A DNA stretch of 64,000 nt from Tanypteryx hageni (GCA_028673005.1 CM054117.1:33700561-33764560), one strand, 5' to 3'; shown: positions 23,275 to 34,849, numbered from the stretch's first letter. Made by a program: numbers and translations. The notes: generated by a model from the sequence alone, not told the origin.

Positions 23275-24804
23275 CTTAAACCCTTAAACAACGGACCGCG
23301 GGCCATATTCGACCCCGTGCAGGTATTTTATCCGGTCCGCCTTACCCAATCAATTTCTTTATGATATTCACATTCGTATATTTGCTAGCAGAAAGTGTCA
23401 TCAGATATCACTTACGAGTTCGAAATGACAGATGAAACATATTCTCAAAAAATGGCTCTGAAATTTACGCACGGCCCGATTAGTCATTTGAAAGGTCGTA
23501 CCTTAGCCAGCATACTGGTGTGTCAAGTCTCATGTGACCCTTTTAGTAAAATGTTTGGTAACGGTTGTCTTAAGGGGAATTAAATGAAACTTGCTGAAAT
23601 CAAAATATCGAACAGAAAGTATGTGCATACACAGGCACAAACCAAATACTATGTTATCTAATTTTATTGTTTTATTTCGGTTTTTACCATCAGTTAGTAA
23701 CGGGAATCATTCAAACTTGCTTTCATATTGTAAAACTCAGTCCGTTTAAAAACATAATAGACATTTTAAACCTCTTTATCAATGAGACTGGACGAACATC
23801 GCGATGAAATGTTGCCCGTGCAATGAACTGCATCTTTATGCAGGCGGTCAAATTGGTCCCTCGATAAATTAGTGGCACCACCTACGCCTCTTGAGTTCGT
23901 TAAACCGGCGGGGCATTTCTAACCCTCGAATGCCTCGGGAAATTGCGAAGCGCATTTATCATTGGCTCCGGATTGCAGAGCAAGAGGAAATGGCTATAAA
24001 GTGAGAGCGAGAGAGAGAGAGAGATAGATGGAGCGTCTTTGCATACCTGATTATCCTCTTACTGGGAGGAGATGAGCTGAGATTATTGCCCATTTGGAGC
24101 AGTCATATTACATGCGCAGGGATTACAGCAGATGCGCGAACAATCATCCTCGGTTCTAATGTCCTGCAACGAGACTGACAAATCCACTCACTGCACCCGG
24201 ATAACAGGAGATAGAAAAAGAAAGGCAGAATCAGAGAGCACGGCTTACAAATGAGATATTTTATGTAAGACAGTATATGGACCAAACCTATTGACGAAAT
24301 GTTACAGGGATATAGGCGAGGGAGGATAATCATCTCTTTAAAAAAGAAAACGCAAAAGAAAGTGAGCAACGACATGATATCACTTCCAGCATTAGGATAG
24401 CAAGTAATTGGAACATTTTGTGTTGTTAAATTGTCGGCATCTGGCTCGCTTGGCACAGAAGAAATACGGTTATAGCCGTGAGTATAATTTCCATACTTAA
24501 GTGAGCTCCTTGCCCTAATATTCCACACCAGGAATCGACGAGGTAAATCTGTTATTAGATACCACTCTTTTGCAACTTTCTAAACTTGTTACCAATCGCA
24601 CGTACCAGGATAACTTCATACCTGTAGTGTCTATTAAAAACGATTTTTACCTTGCAATACATCCAAAACTTGATGATATAGTTGCAATAATGACTGAAGT
24701 TGAAATAAAAAAATAATAATAAAATGATTTTAATTTATATACGAATTAGTGAGTCAGGTTAGATTTCTTCCCGTGGCATGCGTACCGTAGGTTTCCGACC
24801 CCTG
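23275..24804. mobile_element. Decayed hAT element (probable)
   Basis: The left side has GGACCGCGGGCCATATTCGA and TCCGGTCCGCC, the GGCCCGC-rich subterminal pattern of many hAT elements. The right side ends CGTAGGTTTCCGACCCCTG, which on the minus strand begins CAGGGGTCGGAAACC, a typical hAT terminus. Just inside the right end a plus-strand frame (about 24543-24715) gives FYLAIHPKLDDIV, weakly like the extreme C-terminus of some hAT transposases. No left terminus or target duplication was found, and the two sides may not belong to one element. Confidence 0.4.
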
Positions 24805-24851
24805 TTCTAGAAGGAAGAATATTTCTACTTTCATATATAACATGCCAGGAT

Positions 24852-25030
24852 TAAAGGTGTTCTAGAAGAAAAACTGGAAGGAAAAAGAGAAAAGAAGGAA
24901 AAGGTAGACTATTTGAAAGAAAAGAAAGAGCAATCAAGACACGAATAAGATTGCGGAAAGCAGAATTATTTGAGAATCAAATGTAACCAATAATAATCAC
25001 GGACCTTTCTACGGACAGATTACCTATGAC
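24852..25030 (+). mobile_element. 3' end fragment of an RTE-like LINE
   Basis: This segment aligns with the last 180 bp of the LINE at 46851-48088. Shared stretches include GTTCTAGAAGAAAAACTGGA against GTTAGAAGGAAAACTAGATG, the GACGATTTGAAAG region, and the terminal CACGGACCTTTCTACGGACA against CGCGGACCTGTCTACGGACA. Both end in ...CTATGA. It is a strongly 5'-truncated second copy of the same family and here lacks the TA microsatellite tail. Confidence 0.8.
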
Positions 25031-25807
25031 GATGGTATTACACCTACATATGTACTGATTCAGTAATTTAAAAATTTTAATATTACTGTAGTAAATTATT
25101 TTCTAAGATTATGCAAGTAAGATTATATTAAACCAGTTGATATTCCTCGTATTAAAATGGCATATTAAGATTTTATTTATTCTTCTGGAGATACTATTTT
25201 CCATATCTCCTCCCTCTAATTATTTAATTATCATATTTATCCAAAGTTAAGTAACTTTTAGAGGTGAAGTAAAAGTTAGATTAAGGGTACATTTACATAG
25301 GGATCAATGGATCCGTTTTCGAAGAATCTTAACTCTTGTCATGAATAATGTTTAGTTTTATCGTGTAAAGCTACCAACTAGCCAGAAAGTTTCGGGAAGA
25401 GATTTTAGCATATCTCCTCAATGCAGCACGTTAAGGAACTGGAAATAGTCGGAGAGAAAATCTGAGGAAGGCCCCGAAAGCGTCTTTCAACAATTTTTTC
25501 GTCTTTGTTCCATTATTGCCTTCGGAAGTCTTTCGCTCCCTGTCGACCTTCCCAAGTTCCCAAGTCTCATTACTTGAGCATGAAAGAAGGGCCACGGGGA
25601 AAATAACCAAGCACTCCCTAAAAGAGTAATCATTCTACCATCTTTAAAAATATCGATTTTTTAGTTGCTAAGTACAATCTTAGACAGTTCTACCGGCTAT
25701 ATAATTTATTTATGAATGCAGAAAGCGCCATTTCAAGCAAATAAAGATGAATAAAGTACCTACTGCCTAGTTTACTCAGTATTTTATTTTTGCTTGTTTT
25801 ACCAGAT
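25031..25807. other. Non-coding sequence
   Basis: AT-rich; no coding or bounded repeat was recognised. Confidence 0.5.
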
Positions 25808-25965
25808 TTTCATATAATGCTCTCTGATTTTCTCACACTACTCTATTTTGGTCGAACAAAATTGTTCAAATGCGAATGCTATCACCGCAATGGCAGAGTT
25901 TTAATTAGGTATAAATGATATAAAATGCTAGATTAACCTCCAGTTTATTTTTGTTTCTCCATTAG
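25808..25965. repeat. Left copy of a repeat flanking a Helitron
   Basis: From TTCATATAATGCTCTCTGATTTTC onward this block aligns with 26562-26740 after the Helitron, including TTGTTCAAATGCGAATGCTATCACCGCAATG against AGTTCACTTGAGTATGCTATTATCACAATG and the GGTATAAA segment. The copies are diverged. The pair looks like two adjacent tandem units split at their junction by the Helitron. Confidence 0.65.
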
Positions 25966-25967
25966 TA

Positions 25968-26559
25968 AAATATATACTATAATTTAGAGTGTTTTTATTT
26001 CTGTCTGTTATGCTATACAAATCCACACGCCTGATCCTGGAGTCGCCAAACTTAGCATGCTATCTAATATGATCAAAAAGAAGAGCGTAGTCGGGTTTTG
26101 GGGACGGAATTTCAACCTGTCTGTACATACGTTGAACGGCTATAACTCCTCCATTTTAGCTTCATATCCAACCAAATTTTGGATTTAGACTTACAATGAT
26201 ACACTAAATGGATAAACTGTGGAACACTGAAACAATATTGGCATGACTTTCCGATAGCTAAAATTGAAAGTGAACAGAAGAACCTACCGAGGTACATATA
26301 TGACGGCTTATTTGAAAACTTAAGTCGCTCTGGCGTCGGGAAACAAGTTGTGTATTTCCGTGTGGGCAGCACATGACTTTTCAATACATAAAAGTTAGCG
26401 TTAACGAACGAACCTACGGAGGTGTGTAACCAATTATTTGAAAGCTTACGGTCACTTATCTCGAGAGTGCCTTGAGTATGAATGAAAGTGTTAGCGACTG
26501 AAATGAGCACGAAAAACTCAAAAATGTGAACCCGGAGCAAAGCCTGAGTAATTAGCTAG
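25968..26559 (+). mobile_element. Non-autonomous Helitron
   Basis: The 3' end shows CCCGGAGCAAAGCCTGAGTA, a GGC/GCC-type stem around AAA, then CTAG at 26556-26559 followed by T. This matches the well-known Helitron 3' pattern of a short GC-rich hairpin, about 10 nt and CTRR before T. The 5' region (TATATACTATAATTTAGAGTG then TTTCTGTCTG) resembles usual Helitron starts but the TC is not clear. The interior has the ACGGCTATAACTCC..CCAAATTTTGG segment common in such elements. No Rep/helicase is present. The last 110 bp are related to 36340-36397. Confidence 0.75.
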
Positions 26560-26561
26560 TA

Positions 26562-26740
26562 TTCATATAAAGCTATCTGATTTTGTCTCTCTATTTTCGT
26601 TCGACATAATAGTTCACTTGAGTATGCTATTATCACAATGACAGAATAACAGTATAAAGTTGGTATAAACAATAAATATTTCGAAAATTTAATTTAATAT
26701 GTATTTCTGCTATAAAAAATCGAGTTTCGCATTTATTACA
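26562..26740. repeat. Right copy of the repeat flanking the Helitron
   Basis: Diverged direct repeat of 25808-25965. It begins at the base following the Helitron's CTAG|T junction. Confidence 0.65.
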
Positions 26741-27300
26741 ATCTTAAAAATTTCGGATAAAAACGCTGAATAATACGTTAATGATCTGAGAATGAATCGG
26801 TAAAATATATTATGCATGAAAATTAACAGACAAGTCGCGCCACGTCAAAATAAACGTCAATTAAATTTCATCGAAACAATAAAGTTTGACAAAAATTTGT
26901 TGTCCTGCCTCTTTCCTCGCCGGGTTACGTCGTTCACTTGTGTTAGACAGGAAACCTCGTCTTTTTCCGCGAATCGCTCCGAGTTCGCGCAAAATCAAAT
27001 AAGCGAATGGCAGAGGTGGTGTAGTTGTGTGTAGAGGGCGTAGTAATTCGCGGAAGTGTGTCTATAACCGTGCTCCTTTCCAGTTCGGTCCCACCCGTAT
27101 TAGAGCGAAGCGTTCGGTTGCTATATTTGTGGTAAAACTACTTACCAAGCCAACGAAGAGAGAGAGAGTGGTCGAATACGGAGTTGCAGACGCACTGTTT
27201 CGGCCGCGACTCTACCCGAGCCGTGCTTTTTATAAAAAAGTGTCCACCGAAACGACGGCAGTAAATAAATGGGGTCGACCCGACTAGCCAAGGTCTTAAA
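26741..27300. other. Non-coding sequence
   Basis: Two overlapping open frames at 26816-27034 and 27027-27287 are arginine- and serine-rich without a recognised domain. Confidence 0.45.
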
Positions 27301-27304
27301 CCGT

Positions 27305-27365
27305 GTGTGTATGTGTATGTTGGATGACGAATCAGCCTCTTGTACTATTATCGCCGTGCCCTTGC
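27305..27365 (-). mobile_element. Diverged 3' fragment of the CAGCCTCTTGG SINE family (possible)
   Basis: GACGAATCAGCCTCTTGTACTATTATCGCC..CTCACAC parallels the SINE 3' end GCTAATCAGCCTCTTGGACT..ACACAC at 43157-43203. Similarity is limited to about 55 bp. Confidence 0.45.
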
Positions 27366-28189
27366 TCACACAACTTATTCATTTCCAAGAAAGGTCTGTA
27401 TGCCACACAACACAAATGACTTAGACGAGACAAAATAAAATGAATCTAGTCGGGTGTCTCATCTAGTGGAATAAATAAGTAATAAATAAATAAATTAGTT
27501 TTGAAAAGTTGAGAGAAAGGGCCTCCCACGATCTGTGAAATAAATTGTCGGTGAGACTGTATAAGGGTCTTCCGATTGTAATAAAATACGTAAAATTACC
27601 AAAAGACTGTAAAAGGCCTATTATGGTCGCTAAAACCTTATAATTGATAAAAACTGGATACGAGAGTTATACACAGGCCACATCCTATCGCTTATTAAAA
27701 TCGTTTAAAAACTTATTTAAATAAACCTAAATGAAAGGTAAAATTCTGGAATCCCTCAGAAATGAGATAGTTCTATTTACTAAATGAGGATCATCTCCCA
27801 GAGCGACAGAAAGGTTCTTTGGTAGATGTACCCTCTCACTCTCTCATTCCTGAATTCGATGCAGTCCGATAAAATATGTATGTGACACTGTCAGTGCAAT
27901 GTCACATGCCTCACAACCAACCGTAGAGCTGATTATAGTAACAGGGAAAGGTATGAGTTGCAGGCAATGAGGTGCCTGATAGATGACGGCAAAGGTTTGG
28001 AAACGCCTTGATTATGTAGAATATTATTTTCCCGCGATTAAATAAAGTATAATAGCGTTTGTGTAGAAAATAACTTTAGCATTGGATTATTAAATCAATA
28101 CTTATTTATGAAAAAATAAACGTTTGCCATTTTAGCGAGAATGTTTGGCGCTTTTTGCTAGCGGCGTTTATGGCAAATGGCACCTTCGC
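27366..28189. other. Non-coding sequence with an (AATA)n run
   Basis: AATAAATAAGTAATAAATAA at about 27472-27497 could be a retrotransposon tail but no element body was recognised. The rest is featureless. Confidence 0.45.
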
Positions 28190-28580
28190 CGTACCCTAGT
28201 TACGGCAATGATTGCAGGCAGCTAAATGGAGGAAGAGAGGTAGGGAGAGAGACGGACGGAAAAAGAGTTGGAGAGAGAGAGAGAGATTACTGGACAGGAG
28301 GTGTCCGTTCTGAGCCGCCCGTCCTTCGCAAACGTCGCACGCGCCCGCGCGTGTGCGCAAGCCAACAACCCCCTCTGCTGGTAGACGGGCTAGCTAGACA
28401 CGGAAACAGTTGAGCGGCGTCATCCGAGCATCCTCCTCCGCCTACTAGTCTGGTTAAGACTGACCTTCTACGGAAAGAAGGGAGAGGGGCACGCGGTTGG
28501 CTGTGCGCGTGCCACACTCCGATGGAATAAGCAAAGAGGGAGCAACTTCTCGCACCATTTTCAGAAAACCTTTTCTCGCT
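28190..28580. other. GA run followed by a GC-rich, CpG-containing segment
   Basis: A (GA)n patch at 28226-28288 is followed by about 250 bp with many CG dinucleotides (densest near 28330-28360). It stands out against AT-rich surroundings. An open frame of 99 codons on the minus strand (28287-28586) has no known domain. An unmethylated regulatory region is possible but nothing proves it. Confidence 0.4.
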
Positions 28581-30080
28581 CTCCAACCTTTACTGGGCGA
28601 AATCCCATCTACGTTCCGTTCGTAGTCAGAGGAGGTGGGATTATTAATACTCTTCGGCGGAATTCGCTTTTACGGCCTATCGATAGTCTTTTATGGCCCA
28701 CCCCCTCTTCCTCCTCCTTTTCATAATCGATTCAGTCCCGTTAATTGATTTCGTTACTGGATAATGAAGGATGCAGGGTCGGGGGGAGGGGGGGGGGGGA
28801 GGAAAGAGAGGGAGTTGATTTATGCACCTTTGCGTGTTTTTTTGGACGGCAGAGTTAAATTAATTTGGCTGTGTGGTCACGGTGTTTTGGTGTCTCCATT
28901 TCCCCTTGGGCGTTTCCGTGCCTGGGGCCAATTTAACGAGTTTATTAAAGAGAATAAACGCCGTGGTCGATAATTCAACAAAGCTCGGATGTCATTTTGA
29001 TTATGAGATAAAGGTCGAATTTATGCGGTAGACGTGATCTCTCATTTTGAAAGATTGACGTTATCGAAATCGAAGGACGTTGTTTAATTATTTTGTCGGA
29101 TGAAAATGAGTCGAATAGGTCGTGTTTATTGGTCGTTTCGTGCCAACTCTTAAACTTATTTTTTTGCTATCAAAGTATTTTTGAAACATTTTTGTTGTTG
29201 TTTGTAACTCATAATTAATATAAAAAATCTCGCTATAAAGAATTAGTGTTCGGGCAATTTTGAAGATTCGTTAAAATTTATTAATAATTAAAATGTTGAT
29301 GAGTCAAATAACGCATTTTTTTATGTAATAAATTTATTGTTTATTTTTAATTAATATTTGCTGGCAGCCATTTACGGCCTCCTCAGTTTAAATTACGACC
29401 AGAGCGTTTCATTTTCGGCCAATGAATATCAATGCGATGGTGTTTTAATTACCATATTATTTCAAGGTCAGAAGAGATTGGATCCGTACAGACATGGCAA
29501 TCTTAGGTATAAAATATCCACCTTACAGTCGAAAGGAGACGGAGACGAAAATCAAATAGATGTTTTGCTATATGGTTTTTTGCACTTGTAGGTTAATACA
29601 AATTTTTTTAATGATATTACATTTATATTAAATGTTCAGTTGGAAGAAAAAAGATTCACGTACTTACAGAAAATCGCTGCAAAAACGAATACCGACAAGC
29701 AAAGAACAATTAATTAAAATATTTCGATTGGGTATGTAATGTTTTTTTAATAATCAGATGCTAGATTTATTACTTTATTTTTTACCTATTTTTTAAACGA
29801 GTTTCTCCATCCGCTGAGGCGAAATCAATCTTTGAAAAAATTACGAATCCCTTATACCCACAATTTATCATTCATGCCTAGCAAAGCGAACTAATAACTC
29901 ACCCGAGCACACAATGCAAATTGAAGAACTCCATCCATACCCTCGTGAAGGAAAATCCACTTTAACCGCTCTCATCCCCTTAAAAAACAACTCCATTACA
30001 TTGTCGCCAAGGTTGCCGAGACCCCGTCATTTGTCATTCCCGAATAAGGGAGGCTGAAATTTCGCGAGGAATTCCGGAAC
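28581..30080. other. Non-coding sequence
   Basis: Short G/GA-rich run at 28779-28812. No gene or bounded repeat was seen. Confidence 0.5.
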
Positions 30081-30860
30081 CAATTATTTCCTCACCTCCG
30101 CTCATTCGCGTCTCCCTCCCTCCCTCCTGAAAAAATCCCCGTGCGCTGCACGTCTCTCTTCCTTCCCTTGCGTTCCGAAATGAAAAAAAAAACCTCTTCA
30201 AAATTCACATCTCTTTTCTCCTATCCCGTCTCTTATTCCTTCTACCTTCATCTTTTTTTTTCTCTCTCTCTTTACCTTTCTCTTCCCTCGGTCGCTCTCC
30301 AAACTCCACCCCAAAAAACCTTACCTCTCTCTGTCTCTCCACCTCTAGAAATACTCCCTTCACAACCCGCTATTCCTTACCCAAACCCGTCCCAACGCAA
30401 CCCTTCACTTCATATTTTATGTATTCCCTCCTCTCTCATTCTTTGTTACCTCACATCCTCATACTCTTCTCTCCAAGCGACCTCTCCTTTTCCAACCAAC
30501 TCCTTCCTCCAACTCCCTCCCTCTTGCCCCCTTCCTCCCTTTCTCTCTCTCTCTCTCTTGTCATATGAATGCATATAGGACAGAGGCGCGCACACATGCA
30601 TGGCAGCATTCTCAACCCTGCCGGGTGACTCGCGGATGTACTTGTGTTTGTGGAGGGGAGGGAGTGTAGGTGGATGGCGAGAAGGGGAGACGGAGGTCGA
30701 AAGGGGTTAAGGCGGGGTTGGAATGATGATCTGAGGAGGAGGGGAGAAGATTGGAGGTAGGAAGGAATAGGTGGTCGCGTACGTGGCAAGTGGATTGAGA
30801 CAGAGAGAAAGGGAGAAGAAAGTCAGAGAGAGAGAGAGAGAGAGAGGAAAGTAAGAATAG
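30081..30860. repeat. Paired pyrimidine-rich then purine-rich tract
   Basis: The plus strand is CT-rich at 30100-30565 and turns GA-rich at about 30640-30860, ending in (GA)n at 30822-30845. The overlapping open frames in it are Ser/Pro/Leu-rich artefacts. The purine switch between strands would allow limited self-pairing. Confidence 0.8.
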
Positions 30861-30921
30861 AAAAAATATTGGGAATCGATGAGAAGAAGGAAACAAATAA
30901 AGGAATGCTTAGAGCAAGATA

Positions 30922-31216
30922 CCGTATTTACCCGACGACCTCAAATATAAGACTCCCTTACATAAGCGTATTTGAGGAAAACTGTTTTGTATGGATTTTT
31001 GAAGCTAATTAATAAAACAAGATTACTGAAGTTATTTTTTATCGAAATCTCTAAAATAATGTCGTCGCAATGCGCAGTGTAAAAATAAATGCGATTTAAA
31101 CCGTGCTAGACTCGTCCTAATCAGTCACAATTTTGTATAATTTCGTTGTTCGCGAATGTAAGACGACTCCCAATGCTTGACAGAAGAAACCTCGTCTTAT
31201 AGCCAGGAAAATACAG
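30922..31216. mobile_element. Tc1/mariner-type MITE
   Basis: The left end CCGTATTTACCCGACGACC is flanked by TA at 30920-30921. The right end, read on the minus strand, starts CTGTATTTTCCTGGCTATAA and is flanked by TA at 31217-31218. A TATAAGACT/ATAAGACGA block occurs inside both ends. At 295 bp it is non-autonomous. It is related in layout, not closely in sequence, to 16896-17811. Confidence 0.75.
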
Positions 31217-31218
31217 TA

Positions 31219-32036
31219 CCTATGTATTTTCACAAGTAAATACTTCGACATCTCATACAATTTACATTTTTTGAAACCTTTCCACATAAAAAGATGCATG
31301 ACTGGCTCTTCTAGATCTTTTGGATTTAAAAAAAAATCCCTCAAATACATTTAATTGAACAGGGGAGTCTTTTTTATAATTGCGATGCGACTGGTGATTA
31401 TTTGAATGAAAAATGTTCTCGAGGGCGGTAATTGAATTGCCTTCAATTGTACCTTGCACCCGATAGAAATTTAGGGCGTCGCTACAGTCGAGATTTTTCT
31501 TGTCGAAAAAAAGCCGCGGTTACGCGCGATGGCGAGCTTCCGACCTTTTCCATGCAAAGTAGAACTGACGTAAAAAATGATTGATATGTATATGCTGTGC
31601 GTTAAAGAGAAGGTCGCGACTTTTTTAGCTTCAGAATATAGGGTCGAGGAAAGCAGTTTAACGTAATCCTTTTTTTATTTTAACGACGGATAAATTTTAA
31701 TCCCTAATGGAAATAAATTCACAAATTTAAGACCGTGGCAGTCGGTAATGGGGCATTTTATAAGTCTGTGACAAATTGAATTACGTCATTCCCCGGGAGT
31801 TGCCTCCAATTTAGAGAGGGTGACGTGCGCGGAACGGGCATCTACGACCAGAACTGTCGAGACTAACGACATGAATAATAGGGTCGAAAATAACTTCTAG
31901 GAGCAAAAATTGCGAGTTCCAGAGTCTAATATAATTCAAGCAATTATATTATTCGAACCGCTTCGTCCGTTCCAATATGCGGAGGAGGGAAGGAATATGG
32001 CCAATGAGTACCACCGTAATGAACGCAGACTATCTG
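31219..32036. other. Non-coding sequence
   Basis: No coding or repeat structure was recognised. Confidence 0.5.
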
Positions 32037-32321
32037 CAGTGGTTCCGAACCTGGGTGCCGCGGCACACTGGGGCGCCGCAGCTGATTTTTAGGGAAACCG
32101 TGATAAAATTAGTTTTATAAATAAATCAACTATTTGGATGTGTTTAGAGGTAACCAGGGCATTAATATAATAAATTGATTATGGCGTGGTACCAATAAAT
32201 AGATATGTCAAAAGGTTTTAATATTCGTTTCTGAAAATATAGAAACGTTGCTTAAAATTGCCGTGAAATTCTGTTTGTCTTTGATAGAGTGCCGCGTCTA
32301 CAAAAAGGTTGGGAACCATTG
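32037..32321. mobile_element. hAT MITE, family A copy 1
   Basis: CAGTGGTTCCGAACCTGGGT at the left and GGTTGGGAACCATTG at the right are inverted repeats of hAT type. The flanks (CTATCTG and CTATCGG) are near-identical but offset by one base, so the 8-bp duplication is imperfect. Interior TAAATCAACTATTTGGATGTG and TTGATTATGGCGTGGTACCA are shared with the copy at 32520-32795. Confidence 0.8.
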
Positions 32322-32519
32322 GTCTATCGGAGTGAACAACGATGGAAGGAAGGGAACGACGTAGGACTTTCGTGGGAATTTGTATCAAATGAAAGAGAGA
32401 AACTATGCTAGAGAGTGGGAGAGAGGAAGATGGAGAAAATTCGAAACAAGGAATAGAACAAGAGAGAAAGAGGAGGAAAAGGAGAAAAGAGGGATAGATA
32501 GCTATCGCATAAAGGAATG

Positions 32520-32795
32520 TGTCCCAAACTGGTTTCCACGGCTGATTGTTAAGGTAAGAATTAAGGTATTAAGGTAAGAATAACTTCGTTTATTAAATGA
32601 ATCAACTATTTGGAAATGCTGATAGGTAACTCGGAATAAGTTTTCCTCTAATAAATTGATAGTGGCGCAATACCAACTAATTAAGGCGTCCGAACGTTGT
32701 GATACACGTACGTATAAATTTACAACCTTGTTTCAAGGTGGGAGGGGGTGCAGCAAATATCTCTTAATCTCTGAAAAGTTTGTGAACCGCAGGAT
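32520..32795. mobile_element. hAT MITE, family A copy 2 (diverged)
   Basis: Shares GAATCAACTATTTGGAAATG and TTGATAGTGGCGCAATACCA with copy 1 at matching offsets, and TCCCAAACTGGTTTCCACGG at the left resembles the same terminus. The right end TTGTGAACCGCAGG is decayed. A short duplication (TTAAGGTAAGAAT twice) occurs at 32550-32581. The two copies lie only about 200 bp apart. Confidence 0.65.
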
Positions 32796-32869
32796 TAAAG
32801 TATTGAGTTAAGAGAACGGGTAGCACTTGAGAGAGGTAATTAAATAGGTAAAGATTAGGAGGTAAGGAA

Positions 32870-34085
32870 GAGGCAAAAAAATGTACGAATTTGGGGCGAA
32901 AAAAGAACGATGAATAGAGAGGGGAGGAGAGAGGATCAGAGAGGAGGGAGAGAGAAGGGAAGGAGAGAGAGAGGGAGGGGAGAGGGTGGAATGAGGGAGA
33001 AAAAGATGAATAGAGAGAGTGGGAGGAAGGTGGTTGGAGGATGAGAGGGAAGGTGGAAAGACGGGAAGGAGAGAGAGTGGGAGGATGGGAGGGAGAGAGC
33101 GAGATGGAAGGAAAGGAAGAGATTAAGAGGTGGGGAGAGAGTGGATGGGAGAATGGACATGACGGAGAGAGGAAAGGAAAGAGAGGGATGAAAAGAGACG
33201 AGGAAGGGCGTAAGGAAGAGAGAGGGAAGGGAGAGAGAGATGGAGAGAGGGAGGAAAAGACAAGAAAGGAAAGGAAAACGTGAAGAATGAGAGGATGGAA
33301 TAGAGCGAAATGGAGGGGGAGAGAGAGATGAAGAGAGTGAGAGGGAGGGAGAGTGGAAGAGAGAGAGAGATAGAAAAAAGGAAAGGAAGAGATGAAGAGG
33401 GAGAGAGGATGGGAGAAAGTGGAAGGGAGGGAGGGAGGATGGGAGAAAGTGGAAGGGAGGTAGAGTGTGGGAAATAAGGACATAAAAATAGTAGAGAAAC
33501 AAGAGAGCGGTAGAAATATATTATAGGAGAGAAACAAAGCGATATACTAGTATAAAACGCGAAATCTATGTGAACCGAAAATAAGAGAAAATAAGAAAAC
33601 GAGGAAAGAAAAATAAAGGAAGAGCTTCTTTTGTCAAAACATGAAGAGAAGGGATCACTATATCTCCAAGGCAACGCAGAGGAAAATGGAGCCGAGATGG
33701 AGACGGGGAGAGGCGAAATCAAAAGGCGACGAGGTAAAAGGGTTAGCCTAGAAGGTATAAGACGCCCTCTGTGTGTATGTGTGGTGAGGGTTAACGAGGC
33801 AGGAAGGGAATTGGATGTGGATAAAGAGCCAGAGAAAATTTGGAAACGAGCAAACAGGGAGCGAGAGAGAGGAAGGCGAGGTGATTGGAAGGATATTATC
33901 GGAGGTATCGGATGGCGAGAGGTAGGAACCGAGAGAAATGGAGAGAGAAAGAGGGAGGAGAGAGTTGAGAGAGAAAGGAAGGAAGGGAGGAGTACAGAGG
34001 CGGGAAGAGAGAAGTATGAGAGAACAAGGTAGGGAAAATGAGAGATAGTAAGGAAGATTGAGGAAGAGAGAGTATAGATCAATAT
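32870..34085. repeat. 1.2-kb polypurine (GA-rich) tract
   Basis: The plus strand is almost entirely A and G at 32870-33540 and again at 33830-34085, with a mixed segment between. Units such as GGGAGGGAGGATGGGAGAAA repeat (33418-33460). The minus-strand open frames (188, 257 and 319 codons) and plus-strand frames (80 and 133 codons) are low-complexity translations and not genes. Confidence 0.85.
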
Positions 34086-34106
34086 AGGAGCAGAAAGAGG
34101 AACATT

Positions 34107-34260
34107 TTTATTTATTTATTTATTAAGAATTATCCAAAAATAGCCAGACTTGGCCTTTTACATTGGACACTATAACAAATTATTAACCATAACATAATCA
34201 ACAAAACAATCAACTATAACAACAATGAAATATGAATAAAATATTAGATGAAATGATGAT
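34107..34260 (-). mobile_element. Possible LINE 3' end with (AATA)n tail
   Basis: TTTATTTATTTATTTATTAA at 34108-34127 would be a TAAA-type tail on the minus strand. The sequence behind it (CCAGACTTGGCCTTTTACAT) looks like a LINE 3' untranslated region, but no ORF remnant is attached. Weak call. Confidence 0.3.
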
Positions 34261-34500
34261 GGGAATGGGCTGAGAAGGACTACTGGTTAGTTTGTCATTA
34301 TTGTGGAGTTGTTTGAGGGAAGTGATGAAAACAGGTCGAGGGAGGGATTGGGGGACGATAGGGAATTGAAGGATTGTGGGATAGAGAGAAAGGTTTCGGA
34401 TGTTAACGCAGGTGTGAAACCTATAATGAGGAAAGATTCAAAGGGTCAAGGATGAAAGGGGAGGAAAGAGTGCAAGAAGGGAGAGAGAAATAGACTGTGG
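34261..34500. other. G/A-rich non-coding sequence
   Basis: Purine-leaning unique sequence between the tail at 34107 and the hAT MITE at 34507. Confidence 0.5.
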
Positions 34501-34506
34501 TTAGAG

Positions 34507-34846
34507 CAGCGGTTTCCAAGCATAACAAAGCTGCGCTCTTCCCCCTCAATGAAGAAAACTTTCTTTGCACCCCTCCCTCCCTCTTTATCAAGTTCAACCA
34601 CAGTTCATAAAAAATACCTGCTTGAAATACAATTGCAATTAATATAACCACCTTAAGATAAACATGGACACTAACGATACATCCTAGCCACTTTGTGGGC
34701 TAGAATATGACGGCTTCATAACGTAGATCTTACACTTAGGATGGTTAAACAGACAGTAAGTATGTCAAATCTTTTGCGCCCTCCCGATCTACCCACCGAG
34801 ATCCTCCCCTTCAGGGGAGGCGTTCCCACCTATTTTGTAACCACTG
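34507..34846. mobile_element. hAT MITE (family B)
   Basis: Starts CAGCGGTTTCCAAGCATAAC and ends TATTTTGTAACCACTG, inverted at the tips. GCGCTCTTCCCCCTC and GCGCCCTCCCGATC subterminal blocks mirror each other loosely. Flanks GGTTAGAG and TGGGAGAG suggest a decayed 8-bp duplication with a one-base offset. Confidence 0.7.
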
Positions 34847-34849
34847 GTG

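Noticed and set aside
32764..34082. Minus-strand open frames of 257, 188 and 319 codons
   Set aside because: All lie in a polypurine tract; the products are almost only Ser, Leu, Phe and Pro, and several frames are open at once.
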